Below, in pieces: positions 25,188 through 38,925 of a stretch of 64,000 nucleotides of DNA. The translations under genes and the position numbers were made by a program. The number at the start of each line of letters is the position of its first letter. The first letter of the stretch is position 1. The DNA is from Panulirus ornatus (taxonomy: Eukaryota > Arthropoda > Malacostraca > Decapoda > Palinuridae), in the NCBI RefSeq assembly GCF_036320965.1, contig NC_092225.1, positions 75,926,935-75,990,934 of the forward strand, written 5' to 3'. The notes beneath the pieces were generated by a model that saw nothing but the letters and a program-made list of their open reading frames with translations, ran no database searches and had not been told where the DNA came from.

Positions 25188-25689
25188 CCGAGTTCTCAGT
25201 TACACTGGAATTCTTCTATCGCCGCAACCCAGTATGCGGCCTAGCTTTCCGAAGGCCTGTGTTTACCAGGCTGCTGTGTGAGAGACGCTGCAGTACTTCT
25301 GCGTCACGGATCACGGCCGGTCTGATGCATGCACGTTAGGGAACCGTCCGTGCTAAAGACATCATCTTCCGTGCACGTGCAATATGTAGAGCTAACATAT
25401 CATGTATACCAATGTACAGTTGTCATGTGTGTGTATGTGGATCAACCTGATGATTACAAGAGGACTGGCGTCTTGAACAGTGAGGCTCTTCCTAGGAGGG
25501 AGGACGTTGTTCCAGGCCTGGAGGAGGAGGAGGAGGAGGAGGTATACAGGTGAAGCAACACACGGTAATGTCGTGTCACCTTGGCGGCGCGGCGGCGCTG
25601 GGAGGCCAGGCCAGGCGGGCCAGGGTGTGCTGGTGTTGAACCCTGGAGCCCAGCCGGCCTGACCCGTACCACAGAATACTGAGTGGCCA
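24291..25689. other. No gene recognised; minor microsatellites
   Basis: Holds an A run at 24574-24588, (CA)n at 25157-25186 and (GGA)n at 25521-25546. The 24826-25035 frame (69 codons, ending near 'ataaag') is not low complexity but matches nothing I know. Confidence 0.45.
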
Positions 25690-25855
25690 CTGGCCACACC
25701 ACCCGCCCTCCACTCCCCACACACCCACCCACTCGGCCACACCACCCAACCTTCCCCACACACCCACCCACTCGGCCACACCACCAACCCCTCCACACAC
25801 ACCCGCCCACTCGGCCACACCACCCACCCTCCCCACACACCCACCCATTCGACAT
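25690..25855. repeat. About 42-bp C-rich minisatellite, about 4 copies
   Basis: Recurring 'cccactcggccacaccaccc' phrases separated by 'cccacacac' runs; copies differ in length. The minus-strand frames rich in GWVCGE across it are shadows. Confidence 0.88.
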
Positions 25856-28800
25856 TTTCTGCTCTTCTTGCTCCTCACTTGCGCCAATTCGCTTTGCACT
25901 GAGCAGAATCCACAATAAATGTAAGGTGATGAGGTATACTGTAGGTTTTGAAGTACAGTAAAGTGACCTTTTATATCAACCATCAACAACAATGCGACAA
26001 TGCAGGATCTTCTCCGACTTCCTCCTGATCATGAAGGATCAGTTTTCATGGTTGCAAATTCTTGGTTACCTCTGAGCAACCGTATTAGTGACATATAGCC
26101 ATAAAACCATGTTCTCACAAGCTATGGCTACTTCCACACTGATTTTGTACCATAAAAATTTATATCAATTTTATCCAGCCTCGGGTATACACATTGTATC
26201 CAGCCGTATGGTGCTATGGTGATTACGTAACTCTAGTTATATCTTCTACAAGAATAGAAAAACCTGAACTGTACCACAACAATCTTTCGCGAGTAATTAT
26301 CCAATAAGAGTCGCCTGTTATCATCATGGTGGGGCAACGCAATTAGGGCGAGCAAGGTAATCAAGTGAGTCGATTAACTCCCTGTGTAGGAAGGGGAAGG
26401 GGGGACTCCTCGGTATGTTGACGTGACCTCTGACCTAACCTTTCAGGGTAATGTGAAGGGTCAGGCCATGACGGTCAAGGTCCGGAGCGTCCTGCTCCAC
26501 GGGACCGCCAGGGGAATACAGAACACCCCTGGTGGCAGACACGAGCCTGCTGCCAACTAAGGGCTCAGCCCAGCAGGAGGTTATCCACGTCATAATATTC
26601 TCGCCCAGCATAACAATCCACAACACCAATCCAGAGTGAATAACAATCTTCATAAACTGATTGGCAGGGATAGCGAGGACTACACTCCTGCCGACCTACA
26701 ACGTGCAGGAGAAACCCAGAGCACAACACGGTGGCACACATGATGAGAGGTAAGAGCACTGCGCTCTGAACACTGGAAGCACAACTCATGAAACATACTC
26801 AACACAACAACAACAACAACAAACATGAGCCAACAACATAAAGCTAAGGAATACAACACATGCAGAGATGACGAGTGTGGACAATACAGGAGGAGCTACG
26901 GACTAAGCAACACGTTGAAGCTGTAGACGAGAAGGAGTGTACTACACCAGGTCTGTACACAGCACGGACCGGCCACACGCCAACACAACTGATGGCAAAT
27001 CTAACTTTGGACAACCAAGATTTCAACCCCTAAACTTCATCATTCCGACAATAATGAGTTTATAAAACGTTAACATGTCCTGTACAGTTGCGTTATCTTG
27101 ACATACACAGTCCAGCAGTATACTAACCCTCGAGCACGAAGATACGACCCTTGAATATGACGTCCCAGCTCTTGGCACAACCCATCATGACACTCGAGCC
27201 TCACACCTCCGCGGACACATCTCCCAGTCCTGCTCAAGTGACATTATTTGCGCCTCCTCAACTATGTGAAAATACCGCCTCGGCTGAACCCAAAAGACGG
27301 TCTGTTGTTGTTGAGCTTCACTGTTATACATTCGTGTCAGCAACAGTCGTACAGCTGAGCTCAAGGGATAAATATCTTAACGGATTAAGTACATCAACAA
27401 CCGCGTTGTTCTACATTTCAACCTTAATACAGCAGGTCCATTATACAGAAGTCAGGTGGTGGATGTGGCCCAGCTGGTGCAGCCACACAATGACCCGCTA
27501 CGTCTCAGGTTCCCCTATATACGTCACTTCAACCAGAGCACACCCATCATAGTCCACCACAGCCAGTACCGTCACCTGTACATGGTATTCACCTGACCTT
27601 TCTTCACCTGGCATGAACCTCGATCTTTCCCTGACCTTACCACTGCACCATCAACACAATTTGCCCCTCAGCTTACCTCGAAAACACTCTTATCCATAGT
27701 AAGGCATCTATCTCGGGCACTAATGTTCACACTACACAATGAAGGGTATGTGTCTGTACATGTGTGTAAGTATAAATGTTTTGAGTACACACACACACAC
27801 ACTCGTACATATACATATCAAAATAACCATGATGGTACCATGGACCATAAATCCATTAAGTCCACAGAAAATGTTACAGGCGCAGCGGCCAACATCCCCC
27901 TCAAGCTATGGTCGTCTAACTTGCCCCTCACTACTTCTCCAGACGTGACTTCAGCCACGCACCTCAGTGTGCTCCCGACATAATGTTACGTCAGGAGAGG
28001 AAAATGTCCGCCTGTTAAGACCTCAACCTACTGAAGTGATGTCACAAACGACGACACCAAATCCCGGGAAGACAGCTGTCTATTCATGAAGCTTCAACAT
28101 CCGTTTGCAGCGGATGCAGACGGATCCTACTGGAGAACGGCAACAGGACGCACGTCCTTACTCTTGGCCTCTCTCTCTCTCTCTCACTGTATTACGTAAT
28201 TAATGTGAACTTTAATCTTCTACAGCAACGTCACCCAGCCAGTTCCCGTTACACCACTGGACACTAAACAAACCAGACATGAACGCTAACACTTGTCACA
28301 GGCCTCACAATGTAAACATTGCTTCGGTCGGTCATATACTTCATATTCCTGTTTCATGACCAGTCATCATTCAAGAACTTTCCAAAAGATTATTTTTTTT
28401 CACGCTGAAGGCTACAGTCACGGACAAAATTCCACATCAAGGCCAGACCTTACCTGAAATATGGGGAGGATAATGAAAGGTGAAAATATGAGAAAAGGAA
28501 AAGTATTTACGAATTTTGGAGGAAGTGAAAAACCTATCTTTTGAAAATTACCACGCACGTCATAGGTATTGGGAAAGATATGAAGGGGTACAGAAGTCTA
28601 AAGCTTTGATGTGTTACGGAGAGAAACAGTCATCAAAGCAGCCCATCCATAGCGTCTGGCTACCAACCTCTCGAGGATTGACCATTATGAAGCATTTTTT
28701 TTCCCTGTAAGAGGAATTCTTCTTCTCATTTCGTCTTTCTTCCTTTAAGAGTCAGGTCTATAAACATCCGTGGAGTCTTGATTGTTTTCGACTTTCTTTT

Positions 28801-29029
28801 TTTTTTTTCTCTCACGTTATTTCTTGAACTCAAGATGGCCTTGATTGGAACATGGTTTGCCCTAGGCATACAAGTCACGATGTGAAACAAATTCAGACTA
28901 TAATTCCATTTCTGTGACGTGCTGCAATATACGGCAATATACACAACATACACAACACGATCAAACGCCCTCGTACTGTCAACAGCACACATATAAGGAA
29001 TGCTTAAATATCTGGATATAAGTGGTATC
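25856..29029. other. No gene recognised
   Basis: Contents noted: an ACA-triplet run near 26808-26822, 'cacgaagatacgacccttga' near 27137, a short (CA)n at 27786-27801 and (CT)n at 28170-28185. A T-rich run lies at 28799-28809. The open frame at 27151-27552 (133 codons) is unidentified. Confidence 0.45.
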
Positions 29030-29535
29030 CTATTGGTAATGTAATTACAGAATAGCTAAGTCTGCCTCTTAAGAAGCTGGACGTCCTGCTCAGATGTCGA
29101 AACTTCTGAACAGTTACTCCGTTTGTACAAGGGATTGATTCGTCCTTGTATGGAGTTCTGCTCTCACATTTGTGGTAGTTCTTGCTCTGCATCCTTACTT
29201 GACAGAGTTGAGTCGAAAGCGGTCCGACTCATAAATTGTCCCAAGCTAACTTCTAAACTTAACCGTCTTGCCCTACTCAGCAATGCTGGTTCACTTTCCC
29301 TCTTCTATAGGTATCACTTTGGTTTTTGCCCCCGAGAGCTGGCTGCTTGTGTGCCCCCACCACCACGAGCTAGACAACATAATACTCGGCAAGCTGCTGC
29401 GTCACATGATTACATGCTGCGTGGCCACTGGCAACTGAAGGGTGGACCATTTTGATAACCGCTTCTTTCCCTACGGGTCGAAGCTTTGGAACTCTCTACC
29501 CTCTCGTGTCTTTCCTAATAACAATGACATGGCAC
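29030..29535 (+). pseudogene. LINE family B (Jockey-like) C-terminal remnant, best preserved copy
   Basis: The 29123-29455 frame is open for 110 codons and carries the family's C-terminal blocks in order: YKGLIRPCMEFCSHI, GSSCSASLLDRVESKAVRL, then a SLSLFYRYHFGFCPRELAA block and an ARQHNTRQAAASHDY block. Further bases to about 29520 continue in another frame as 'GSKLWNSLPSRVF'-like sequence. These correspond to the thumb and C-terminal region of Jockey-like LINE polyproteins. The catalytic RT core, endonuclease and ORF1 are missing. Upstream homology reaches about 29030 with stops. A 5'-truncated, inactive copy. Confidence 0.85.
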
Positions 29536-30204
29536 ATTCTAAAAGACAGGGTTCTCACTTCCTGCAAAATTGGTAAATACTTCCCATGCCTTTTCTTTTT
29601 CCATGTTATAATTCTCTCTATATTCCACATAAGGCCCGGCCTTGACGTGTACTTCTGTCCGTGACTGGAGCTTCCAACATAAAGAAAAAAATTCCTCTCC
29701 CAAAACTATCATTACCGGTGATCCTCTCCTCCCACATTGGTAGACACAGTGGCAAACTGTCGTGTGAATGGACCTAGCTGTAGCTATAGCCAGGCAGTCG
29801 TCCTCCACACCACTGCTGACGGCCGGGACCTAACCTGATCTGCTCCGGCCTACCCTGACCCGGTGTAACCTAATACACCAGAAAATGCAAGTCAGGTGGA
29901 TATTACCAAGGACTGACTGACTGCCTCCTGCCCCTCCTCTACACACACCAGATTACCCCCTCCAGCCCCGACACACCCACGTCCACAGCGCCTACTCTCC
30001 TACCCAACTGTTAACATACGGTCCAACTTGTTCTTCTGACCCATGTATGCTCACTAACACAACATGATAATCTCACAACTTCTAAAGACTGCGGGAGAAG
30101 CAGAAATATTGATGTAAAGTCTCTAAAATATTTCAAAACGAGTCTTAACCCCTTAAGGCCAACAGTACGGCCCCTTGAGACTGACTCTTAACCCACTCAA
30201 AGGC
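29536..30204. other. No gene recognised
   Basis: Mixed sequence; the start may be LINE 3' UTR. Confidence 0.5.
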
Positions 30205-30402
30205 CAAGCTATCATAGCGGAGGGTGGCACTGTCGTCATCAAGATTCGTACCGTCCTCCCCAAGGGTGGCACTGTCGTGATCAAGCTATCATAGCGGAGG
30301 GTGGCACTGTCGTGATCAAGATTCGTACCGTCCTCCCCAAGGGTGGCACTGTCGTGATCAAGATTCGTACCGTCCTCCCCAAGGGTGGCACTGTCGTGAT
30401 CT
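30205..30402. repeat. 42/35-bp tandem repeat, about 5 units
   Basis: All units share 'gggtggcactgtcgtgatc'. Two kinds of linker alternate: 'aagattcgtaccgtcctccc' and 'aagctatcatagcgga'. Confidence 0.92.
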
Positions 30403-30589
30403 TTATCCCATAACCAAACCATCATCATCCGTAACAAGATAACCTTTCTATATTTACCTCATACTCGAGGCTAAGTGCACGTGATAACACCAGTACTTGA
30501 GCCAGCACCGCCTCACGGTCACTAAGAAGGTCTTGGCAGTAGACATCCCCGTCCCTAACCAGTCGCCATCCCACTTTGGGGGAGCAGTA

Positions 30590-31010
30590 AAGGAGACAAA
30601 CTGTCTGCTGACAGATAATGGAATAGCGTTCAGTACATGGTTAGGAAACTACTCAGCAAGTTGTTCACATCTTATATAAGGCCAAAACCATAATGCGCGT
30701 CTAAAGTCTGGTCACCACACTTGCAGAAAACACAAAACCGACAGAGAAAAGGTCCAGAGGAAAACAACAAAGATGCTTACAGAATTAGAGAAAAAAATAA
30801 GTCAAGGGAAAGGCTGGTGGCTTTAAATATGGCCACTAAGGGGAAAAAAGAGTAAATAGTAACCTGATCATAACCTTTACGCGCTCAAATCTTCTCTGAT
30901 GACGTCAGAAGTAAATACTTTTCAAAAATGAAAGGACAGAACAAGACGTCATTACATGAATTCAAGCAAGACTCTTGTTACAAAGGATGTAAAGTATTAC
31001 GTTATACTAT
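30590..31010 (+). pseudogene. LINE C-terminal remnant (CR1/L2-like), separate family
   Basis: On the plus strand 30638-30740 reads 'VRKLLSKLFTSYIRPKP', a stop, then 'CASKVWSPHLQKT'. This is the (L)YxSYIRPKLEYAS-xVWSPHLQK signature of CR1/L2-type RT proteins. After a frameshift it reads 'DREKVQRKTTKMLTELEKKI', matching the IExVQRxxTKMIPxL block. Later pieces near 30890-30990 ('SKYFSKMKGQNKTSLHEFKQ') fit the following segment. Stops and frameshifts abound. It is distinct from families A and B. Confidence 0.75.
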
Positions 31011-31013
31011 AAG

Positions 31014-31328
31014 AAGTGGAGTAATATATAAACTGAGTGATAAACCTAGATTAACTGAATGATAAACCAGGGAGTTACTTTTATGAGTAGTGGAGTATCA
31101 TATAAACAATGATAAATCTGGGAATTACTTTCATAAATAGTGAAATTATATGTAAACGATGATAAATATGGGATTTACTTGAATAGTCGTGGAGAAATGC
31201 ACAAAGTGAATTATCTACATCGGAATTATTTTCAAATATAAGTAGTGGAATAATATATAAACTGTATGATGAACATATAACTGCATGATGAACATGGGAA
31301 TCAATTTTAAAGTTATGGAGTAATATAT
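31014..31328. repeat. Diverged AT-rich tandem repeat, about 60 bp, about 5 units
   Basis: The phrases 'gtggagtaatatataaac', 'gatgataaa' and 'tgggaattacttt' recur in order with substitutions and small indels. An old array that ends just at the LINE junction near 31330. Confidence 0.7.
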
Positions 31329-31329
31329 A

Positions 31330-32000
31330 TTGACAAAGAGGATATATGTGTCAGAGGTGGAGGGAACGAGGAGAAGTGGGAGACCAAATTGGAGGTGGAA
31401 GGATGGAGTGAAAAAGATTTTGAGCGATCGGGGCCTGAACATACAGGAGGGTGAAAGGCGTGCAAGGAAGAGAGTGAATTGGAACGATGTGGTATACCGG
31501 GGTGGACGTGCTGTCAATGGATTCAACCAGGGCATGTGAAGCGTCTAGGGTAAACCATGGAAAGTTTTGTGGGGCCTGGTTGTGGAAAGGGAGCTGTGGT
31601 TTCGATGCATTATACATGACAGCTAGAGACTCAGTGTCAATGAATGTGGCCTTTGTTGTCTTTTCCTAGCGCTAACTCGCGCGCGTGCGGGGAGAGGGGT
31701 CGTCATTCCATGTGTGGAGGGGTGGCGACGGGAGCGAATAAAGGCAGCAAGAATGAACTGTGTACATGTGTACATGTATGGAGGGGTGGCGACGGGAGCG
31801 AATAAAGGCAGCAAGAATGAACTGTGTACATGTGTATATACGTGTATGTATATATATATGTATACATTGAAATGTATAGGTATGTACATGTACGTGTGTG
31901 GACGTGCATGTATATACATGTGTATGTGGGTGGGTTGGGCCATTCTTTTGTCTGTTTCCTTGCGCTACCTCGCTAACGCGGGAGACAGCGACAAAGTATA
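31330..32000 (+). mobile_element. LINE family A, 5'-truncated copy with long 3' UTR
   Basis: Codons from 31330 to 31539 encode the end of the family A protein ('TKRIYVSEVEGTRRSGRPNW', then WRWKDGVKKIL), matching the C-terminus of the 37716-38645 frame. Here the frame runs past the usual stop by about 10 codons. The 3' UTR is longer than in the 36.7 and 38.7 kb copies and includes a hairpin-like GC-rich part at 31670-31690. A 64-bp direct duplication (starts 31716 and 31780) and the shared tail at 31950-32000 follow. The element is truncated at its 5' side in TA-rich DNA and followed by (AAAT)n(TA)n. Confidence 0.85.
31716..31838 (+). repeat. 64-bp direct duplication within LINE 3' UTR
   Basis: 'ggaggggtggcgacgggagc' through 'aactgtgtacatgtgta' occurs twice, starting at 31716 and 31780. 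The composite at 4382-4813 has only one equivalent segment. Confidence 0.9.
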
Positions 32001-32030
32001 ATAAATATAAATAAATAAATAAATAAATAA

Positions 32031-32094
<64 letters not shown>
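32001..32094. repeat. (AAAT)n(TA)n compound microsatellite after LINE tail
   Basis: About 8 AAAT units to about 32034, then TA alternation, beginning at the LINE 3' end 'gacaaagtataataaat'. Confidence 0.95.
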
Positions 32095-32096
<2 letters not shown>

Positions 32097-34869
32097 AAAC
32101 CAAACATCAAATCCTATGTGAATAATATCACATATCAATAAAGGCGCTCCTACCTTACAGGAAAATCCTAGATTCGTCCTTTTTATTTGCATGTCAAGCA
32201 TTACCACAGGCCACACGATGTAAACCAGTGGAAACTGGTAAATGAAAAAGTTCATATCATCCCCAGCAGATCTGTCACAAAAGCCATCCAAATTCATTTT
32301 CAATTTATATTCATACCGCGAATCACGCCATACAATACGTTGGACGAATGTTCGACACAAGACCATGTGTATCTAAAGGAGTTTGTGTTCAAATATTTCC
32401 TACTTGTACGTTTTCTTTAGTAAGCGCGACGATCGTTCTCCCTCTCACCAGGAGCGGAAAGTCCCCTGTGACCTCCGATAACGACTCTCCTGGTCACAAA
32501 ATCCAGGGGTGCGAACGACACTCAAAGAGATTGTCATAAAAACTAAAATGAAAGAGAAACAATGTTCCACCTGTGCCGAAGTGTCATGAGAAGAAGTGTT
32601 CATCTGAGGAGCATCAGTAGTGGGCAAGAGTGATCGATAAGCTGTGTGCAGGCAATAAAGGAGACAGGCCAACGCACCGCCTCTGCATTACCAACTTTCC
32701 TCTAGTGCTCCTCAGTGAAGACTCCCGTACGAATGCATGTACACCACCATTACAGGTTCACACTGCCGCTGGGAAACAGCATCATGTGCCATACTCAAGA
32801 CGATAATACAGTACGACATACTACGAATCCCCCATCCCTCAGACAATACTGTTTGCACTCTGATATGGTACAACATTTATGACAGACCACGGTCCCTAAA
32901 TACTGCCTTAATATCAATCAACATTCTGCACAATAAGACATCAGAAAATTGGGGATTTCACACAATTCTTTCGCGAGAAACAATAATTAAGAAATCATGT
33001 TAAAAGGAACAATAATATTCACCCCCCCTCCTCCACCACACCACCACCACATCCTATTCTATAAACAAGAACTTGTTCAACTGAGTCACCATTCTCATGT
33101 CACAGAGCTTCTAGCACCATCAAGCAAAATACGAGACAAACCTCCTGGAAGCACCAACATCACTCAGTGCCGCCAGAAACATCAGTATCCAGATCAAACT
33201 TATGAGCCAAGCCACACAGGTTCCAAGCAAACTGCACAACGCTACTCTGAGGTTAGATCTTATGGCCCATTGACACCCCTGGCGGAGTTCCACACTAGGA
33301 AATGAAGACAACACTGCTCTAAGACCTTACATAAACACATCAATCTCCTAAGTTACAGGACCTTTAGTCAACCAAATATCATTTATTCACTAAAACGCAG
33401 GGGTTTATCATGTATCATGCAACAATAAATTCAATCATAATAGGGTGCAAAAATGAGACAATCTCATTTTCGTGAAAAACAAATCCGAGTGCTTTCAATG
33501 ACGGGAAGTGTAATGTGGGAGAGGATGACTAAGGTGACTGGCCAACGGTAAAATCCGTCCGAACAATGGCAGAGAAACTGTTAAACAATCAACAAGACAC
33601 ACAACTGGCATCAAAGGTCAACTTTATGACAGAAGTCAGAGTCTCCGTCAGTCTCCTACACTGACCAAGAACCAGTCTGACACTGGCACACATTAACCAG
33701 TATAAACAACAGCAATATTAAAGTCATAAGAACGGTCAAGGTTACCCTGGGGGAAGGGGGGGAGGGGGAGCATCTAGCGACACTTGGCAGTCGACGGGTC
33801 TCTCTCACACACACACACATCCTGGCCACAAAAACGGTCAGGAATGCACTTTAGAGACAGCAGAAAGCACTCACCAGTACACATGGAGACGTTGCCACAC
33901 AAGAGAAACAGGAGGCTCCCTCGAATGTGTGGGCTTCCGCTCTTCACAAGCAGAGACTACGGTGCTACGCTGGATGTTTAAAGCCTGGCTGTCTATGACG
34001 ACCCCAGCAGAGGCACCATCAAATTCTTATGTCACGACCCGTTCACTTCGTCACTCAGGTGCTGTTAACACGAGGGATACTCTAGTGGGGTTTACCACAC
34101 GCACAAGGTCGTCTGCACCAGATAATATATACATTCACAGCCGTACTAGACTCAGGGACATGACTGCGATAGCAGCAGTGGCTGGAAACAACAATACTTC
34201 ACTGTTATTTCCAAAAATCTTTCTTAACGTTTACGTTCTGTTGTTTCCCAGGGGTCGACTAAAACCAACGGTAAATTTCCAACGACCAGTTTTATGCGTT
34301 GATTGTTATCACGGGTCGTTACTTCAGGCTTACATACCACTTTTTACTGTGCATCGTGTAATAGCCGTACACACACACATACATGAACAACGTACATGAT
34401 GACGGCAAGACCCGTACACACGTACGTATATGAAGATCAAGGACGTTCACATTACCACGTGAACGACAGGGGAAAGTATGTCATATCTCGCAAGTACGGA
34501 GGGTTGAGATTAGCGTGGCCTGATGGTGGTGGTGGTTCAGGCTGCGGGGTAGGTGGGGAGGCTGTGTGAGGCCGGTGGGCCAGGTATGGTAAGTACACTC
34601 ACTACTACATTACCAGATTAACCTTACACAACACAACAACCACCAGCACACACACGCACACATATACACATACACAACACTTGTCACCAGTGAGAACCAC
34701 CAGCCTCACTGCTCAGGACGGCCACACCACAAGCCGTCATACCATGACGACCCACCCGCCCTGGCCCCGAGCACCCCCACACGCCACACATCTCCAGTAA
34801 CTAAACGCCTCCCGTGACAGTCACCACGATGACACGATCTCCTGCAGGGCTACTGACGAGGTATACAGT
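32095..34869. other. No gene recognised
   Basis: Contains short C-rich and CCA-rich runs near 33020-33050 and a G-rich run near 33750-33772. The open frames 33929-34399 (156 codons) and 32997-33305 are unidentified and show no domain. Confidence 0.45.
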
Positions 34870-35110
34870 GTGAGCACCAGGACGAGCGTGGTGTTGTGGC
34901 GGCGGCGGAGGGGCGACTGGTGTAGCGGAGAGACGTCGTCGACGGCAGCAGCAGCAGCAGCACCGCCGACCACCAACCAACCCACCGCCACCCCGCTACA
35001 CCGTACCCACCTGCCCTACACCCCGCTACTACACACACACCCAACTTACATCTCCCTCGTAGCGGCTCATCCATCTGCTGGCTGGCTGCGGCAAGTGCCT
35101 GTGATGCTGC
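34870..35110. other. GC-rich segment with CAG-type run
   Basis: GGCGG/CAGCAG-rich sequence ('cggcagcagcagcagcagca' near 34940) with raised CpG. It may be a composition island or an exon or promoter of a gene not otherwise visible. Overlapping frames on both strands cannot be resolved. Confidence 0.3.
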
Positions 35111-35238
35111 AACGGTAAATACGGTCAGGGAGGCGGGCTGGGAGAGAGAGAGGAATCAAACCTCACTACCTGAAGCAACAAACACGTGAGCCACCACCAC
35201 CACCACCACCGCCAACGGCAGCCTACAGCTTGTCATGA

Positions 35239-37350
<2,112 letters not shown>

Positions 37351-37391
<41 letters not shown>
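37351..37391. repeat. (TA)n between the minus LINE and the 5' module
   Basis: About 20 TA units. The left side is the 5' truncation of the minus-strand LINE; the right side is the start of the module. Confidence 0.95.
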
Positions 37392-37394
<3 letters not shown>

Positions 37395-37613
37395 CCCTGG
37401 GGACAGGGGAGAAAGAATACTTCCCACGTATTCCCTGCGCGTTGTAGAAGGCGACTAAAAGGGGAGGGAGCAGGGGGCTGGAAATCCTCCCCTCCCGTTT
37501 TTTTTCTATCTTATTTTCCACAAGAAGGAACAGAGAAGGGGGCCAAGTGAGGACATTTCCTCTAAGGCTCAGTCCTCTGTTCTTAGCGCTACCTCGCTAA
37601 TGCGGGAAATGTC

Positions 37614-37615
<2 letters not shown>
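37392..37615 (+). mobile_element. LINE family A 5' module, stand-alone copy flanked by (TA)n
   Basis: Runs from 'ccctggggacaggggag' through 'ggaacagagaagggggccaa' to the hairpin 'cgctacctcgctaatgcggg' and 'aaatgtcgaa', and is then replaced by (TA)n. Nearly identical to 4382-4607. No coding sequence. Both ends coincide with TA arrays. Confidence 0.85.

Positions 37616-37685
<70 letters not shown>
37616..37685. repeat. (TA)n between 5' module and RT fragment
   Basis: About 35 TA units; the RT-coding LINE fragment starts immediately after 'tatatgta'. Confidence 0.95.
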
Positions 37686-37686
<1 letters not shown>

Positions 37687-37688
<2 letters not shown>

Positions 37689-38645
37689 GGAAGAGAGGAA
37701 AGTGATTGGTTCTCAGTGAATGTAGGTTTGCGGCAGGGGTGTGTGATGTCTCCATGGTTGTTTAATTTGTTTATGGATGGGGTTGTAAGGGAGGTAAATG
37801 CAAGAGTCCTGGAAAGAGGGGCAAGTATGAAGTCTGTTGGGGATGAGAGAGCTTGGGAAGTGAGTCAGTTGTTGTTCGCTGATGATACAGCGCTGGTGGC
37901 TGATTCATGTGAGAAACTGCAGAAGCTGGTGACTGAGTTTGGTAAAGTGTGTGGAAGAAGAAAGTTGAGAGTAAATGTGAATAAGAGCAAGGTTATTAGG
38001 TACAGTAGGGGTGAGGGTCAAGTCAATTGGGAGGTGAGTTTGAATGGAGAAAAACTGGAGGAAGTGAAGTGTTTTAGATATCTGGGAGTGGATCTGTCAG
38101 CGGATGGAACCATGGAAGCGGAAGTGGATCATAGGGTGGGGGAGGGGGCGAAAATTTTGGGAGCCTTGAAAAATGTGTGGAAGTCGAGAACATTATCTCG
38201 GAAAGCAAAAATGGGTATGTTTGAGGGAATAGTGGTTCCAACAATGTTGTATGGTTGCGAGGCGTGGGCTATGGATAGAGATGTGCGCAGGAGGATGGAT
38301 GTGCTGGAAATGAGATGTTTGAGGACAATGTGTGGTGTGAGGTGGTTTGATCGAGTAAGTAACGTAAGGGTAAGAGAGATGTGTGGAAATAAAATGAGCG
38401 TGGTTGAGAGAGCAGAAGAGGGTGTTTTGAAATGGTTTGGGCACATGGAGAGAATGAGTGAGGAGAGATTGACCAAGAGGATATATGTGTCGGAGGTGGA
38501 GGGAACGAGGAGAAGAGGGAGACCAAATTGGAGGTGGAAAGATGGAGTGAAAAAGATTTTGTGTGATCGGGGCCTGAACATGCAGGAGGGTGAAAGGAGG
38601 GCAAGAAATAGAGTGAATTGGAGTCATGTGGTATACAGGGGTTGA
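37687..38645 (+). CDS. Non-LTR retrotransposon reverse transcriptase, C-terminal half (5'-truncated)
   Basis: Part of the LINE polyprotein that would copy element RNA into DNA at the target site. The frame is open from the (TA)n junction. Numbering the residues from the GTG at 37716 (an internal codon, not a true start), it shows a GLRQGCVMSP block at 4-13, the catalytic FADD at 54-57 and a YLGVDLSADG block at 122-131. C-terminal motifs follow: LYGCEAW at 178-184, KWFGHM at 239-244 and RRRGRPNWRW at 265-274. The order LYG-E-W, GHM-R, GRP-RW resembles RTE/BovB-type LINE C-termini; this clade assignment is inference. Motif A with its catalytic Asp and the endonuclease are missing, so it cannot be autonomous. 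There are no stops or frameshifts in 309 codons after 37716, which argues for recent insertion. Confidence 0.88.
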
Positions 38646-38834
38646 CGTGCTGTCAGTGGATTGAAGCAAGGCATGTGAAGCGTCTGGGGTAAACCATGGA
38701 AAGCTGTGTAGGTATGTATATTTGCGTGTGTGGACGTGTGTATGTACATGTGTATGGGGGGGGGGGGGTTGGGCCATTTCTTTCGTCTGTTTCCTTGCGC
38801 TACCTCGCAAACGCGGGAGACAGCGACAAAGTAT

Positions 38835-38850
<16 letters not shown>
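37687..38850 (+). mobile_element. LINE family A, 3' part with open RT frame
   Basis: Contains the RT C-terminal frame (about 37687-38645), a short 3' UTR of about 200 bp with a G12 run, and the hairpin tail at 38785-38835 ending in A27 then (TA)n. The element begins abruptly inside the RT domain after a (TA)n array, so ORF1, the endonuclease and RT motifs upstream of the GLRQG block are absent. Confidence 0.9.

Positions 38851-38921
<71 letters not shown>
38836..38921. repeat. A run plus (TA)n after LINE tail
   Basis: About 27 A then about 30 TA units directly after 'gacaaagtat'. Confidence 0.96.

Positions 38922-38925
<4 letters not shown>

Noticed and set aside
25392..25992. Overlapping minus-strand frames of about 140-153 codons
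   Set aside because: Read-through of the C-rich 42-bp repeat (GWVCGE-type peptides).
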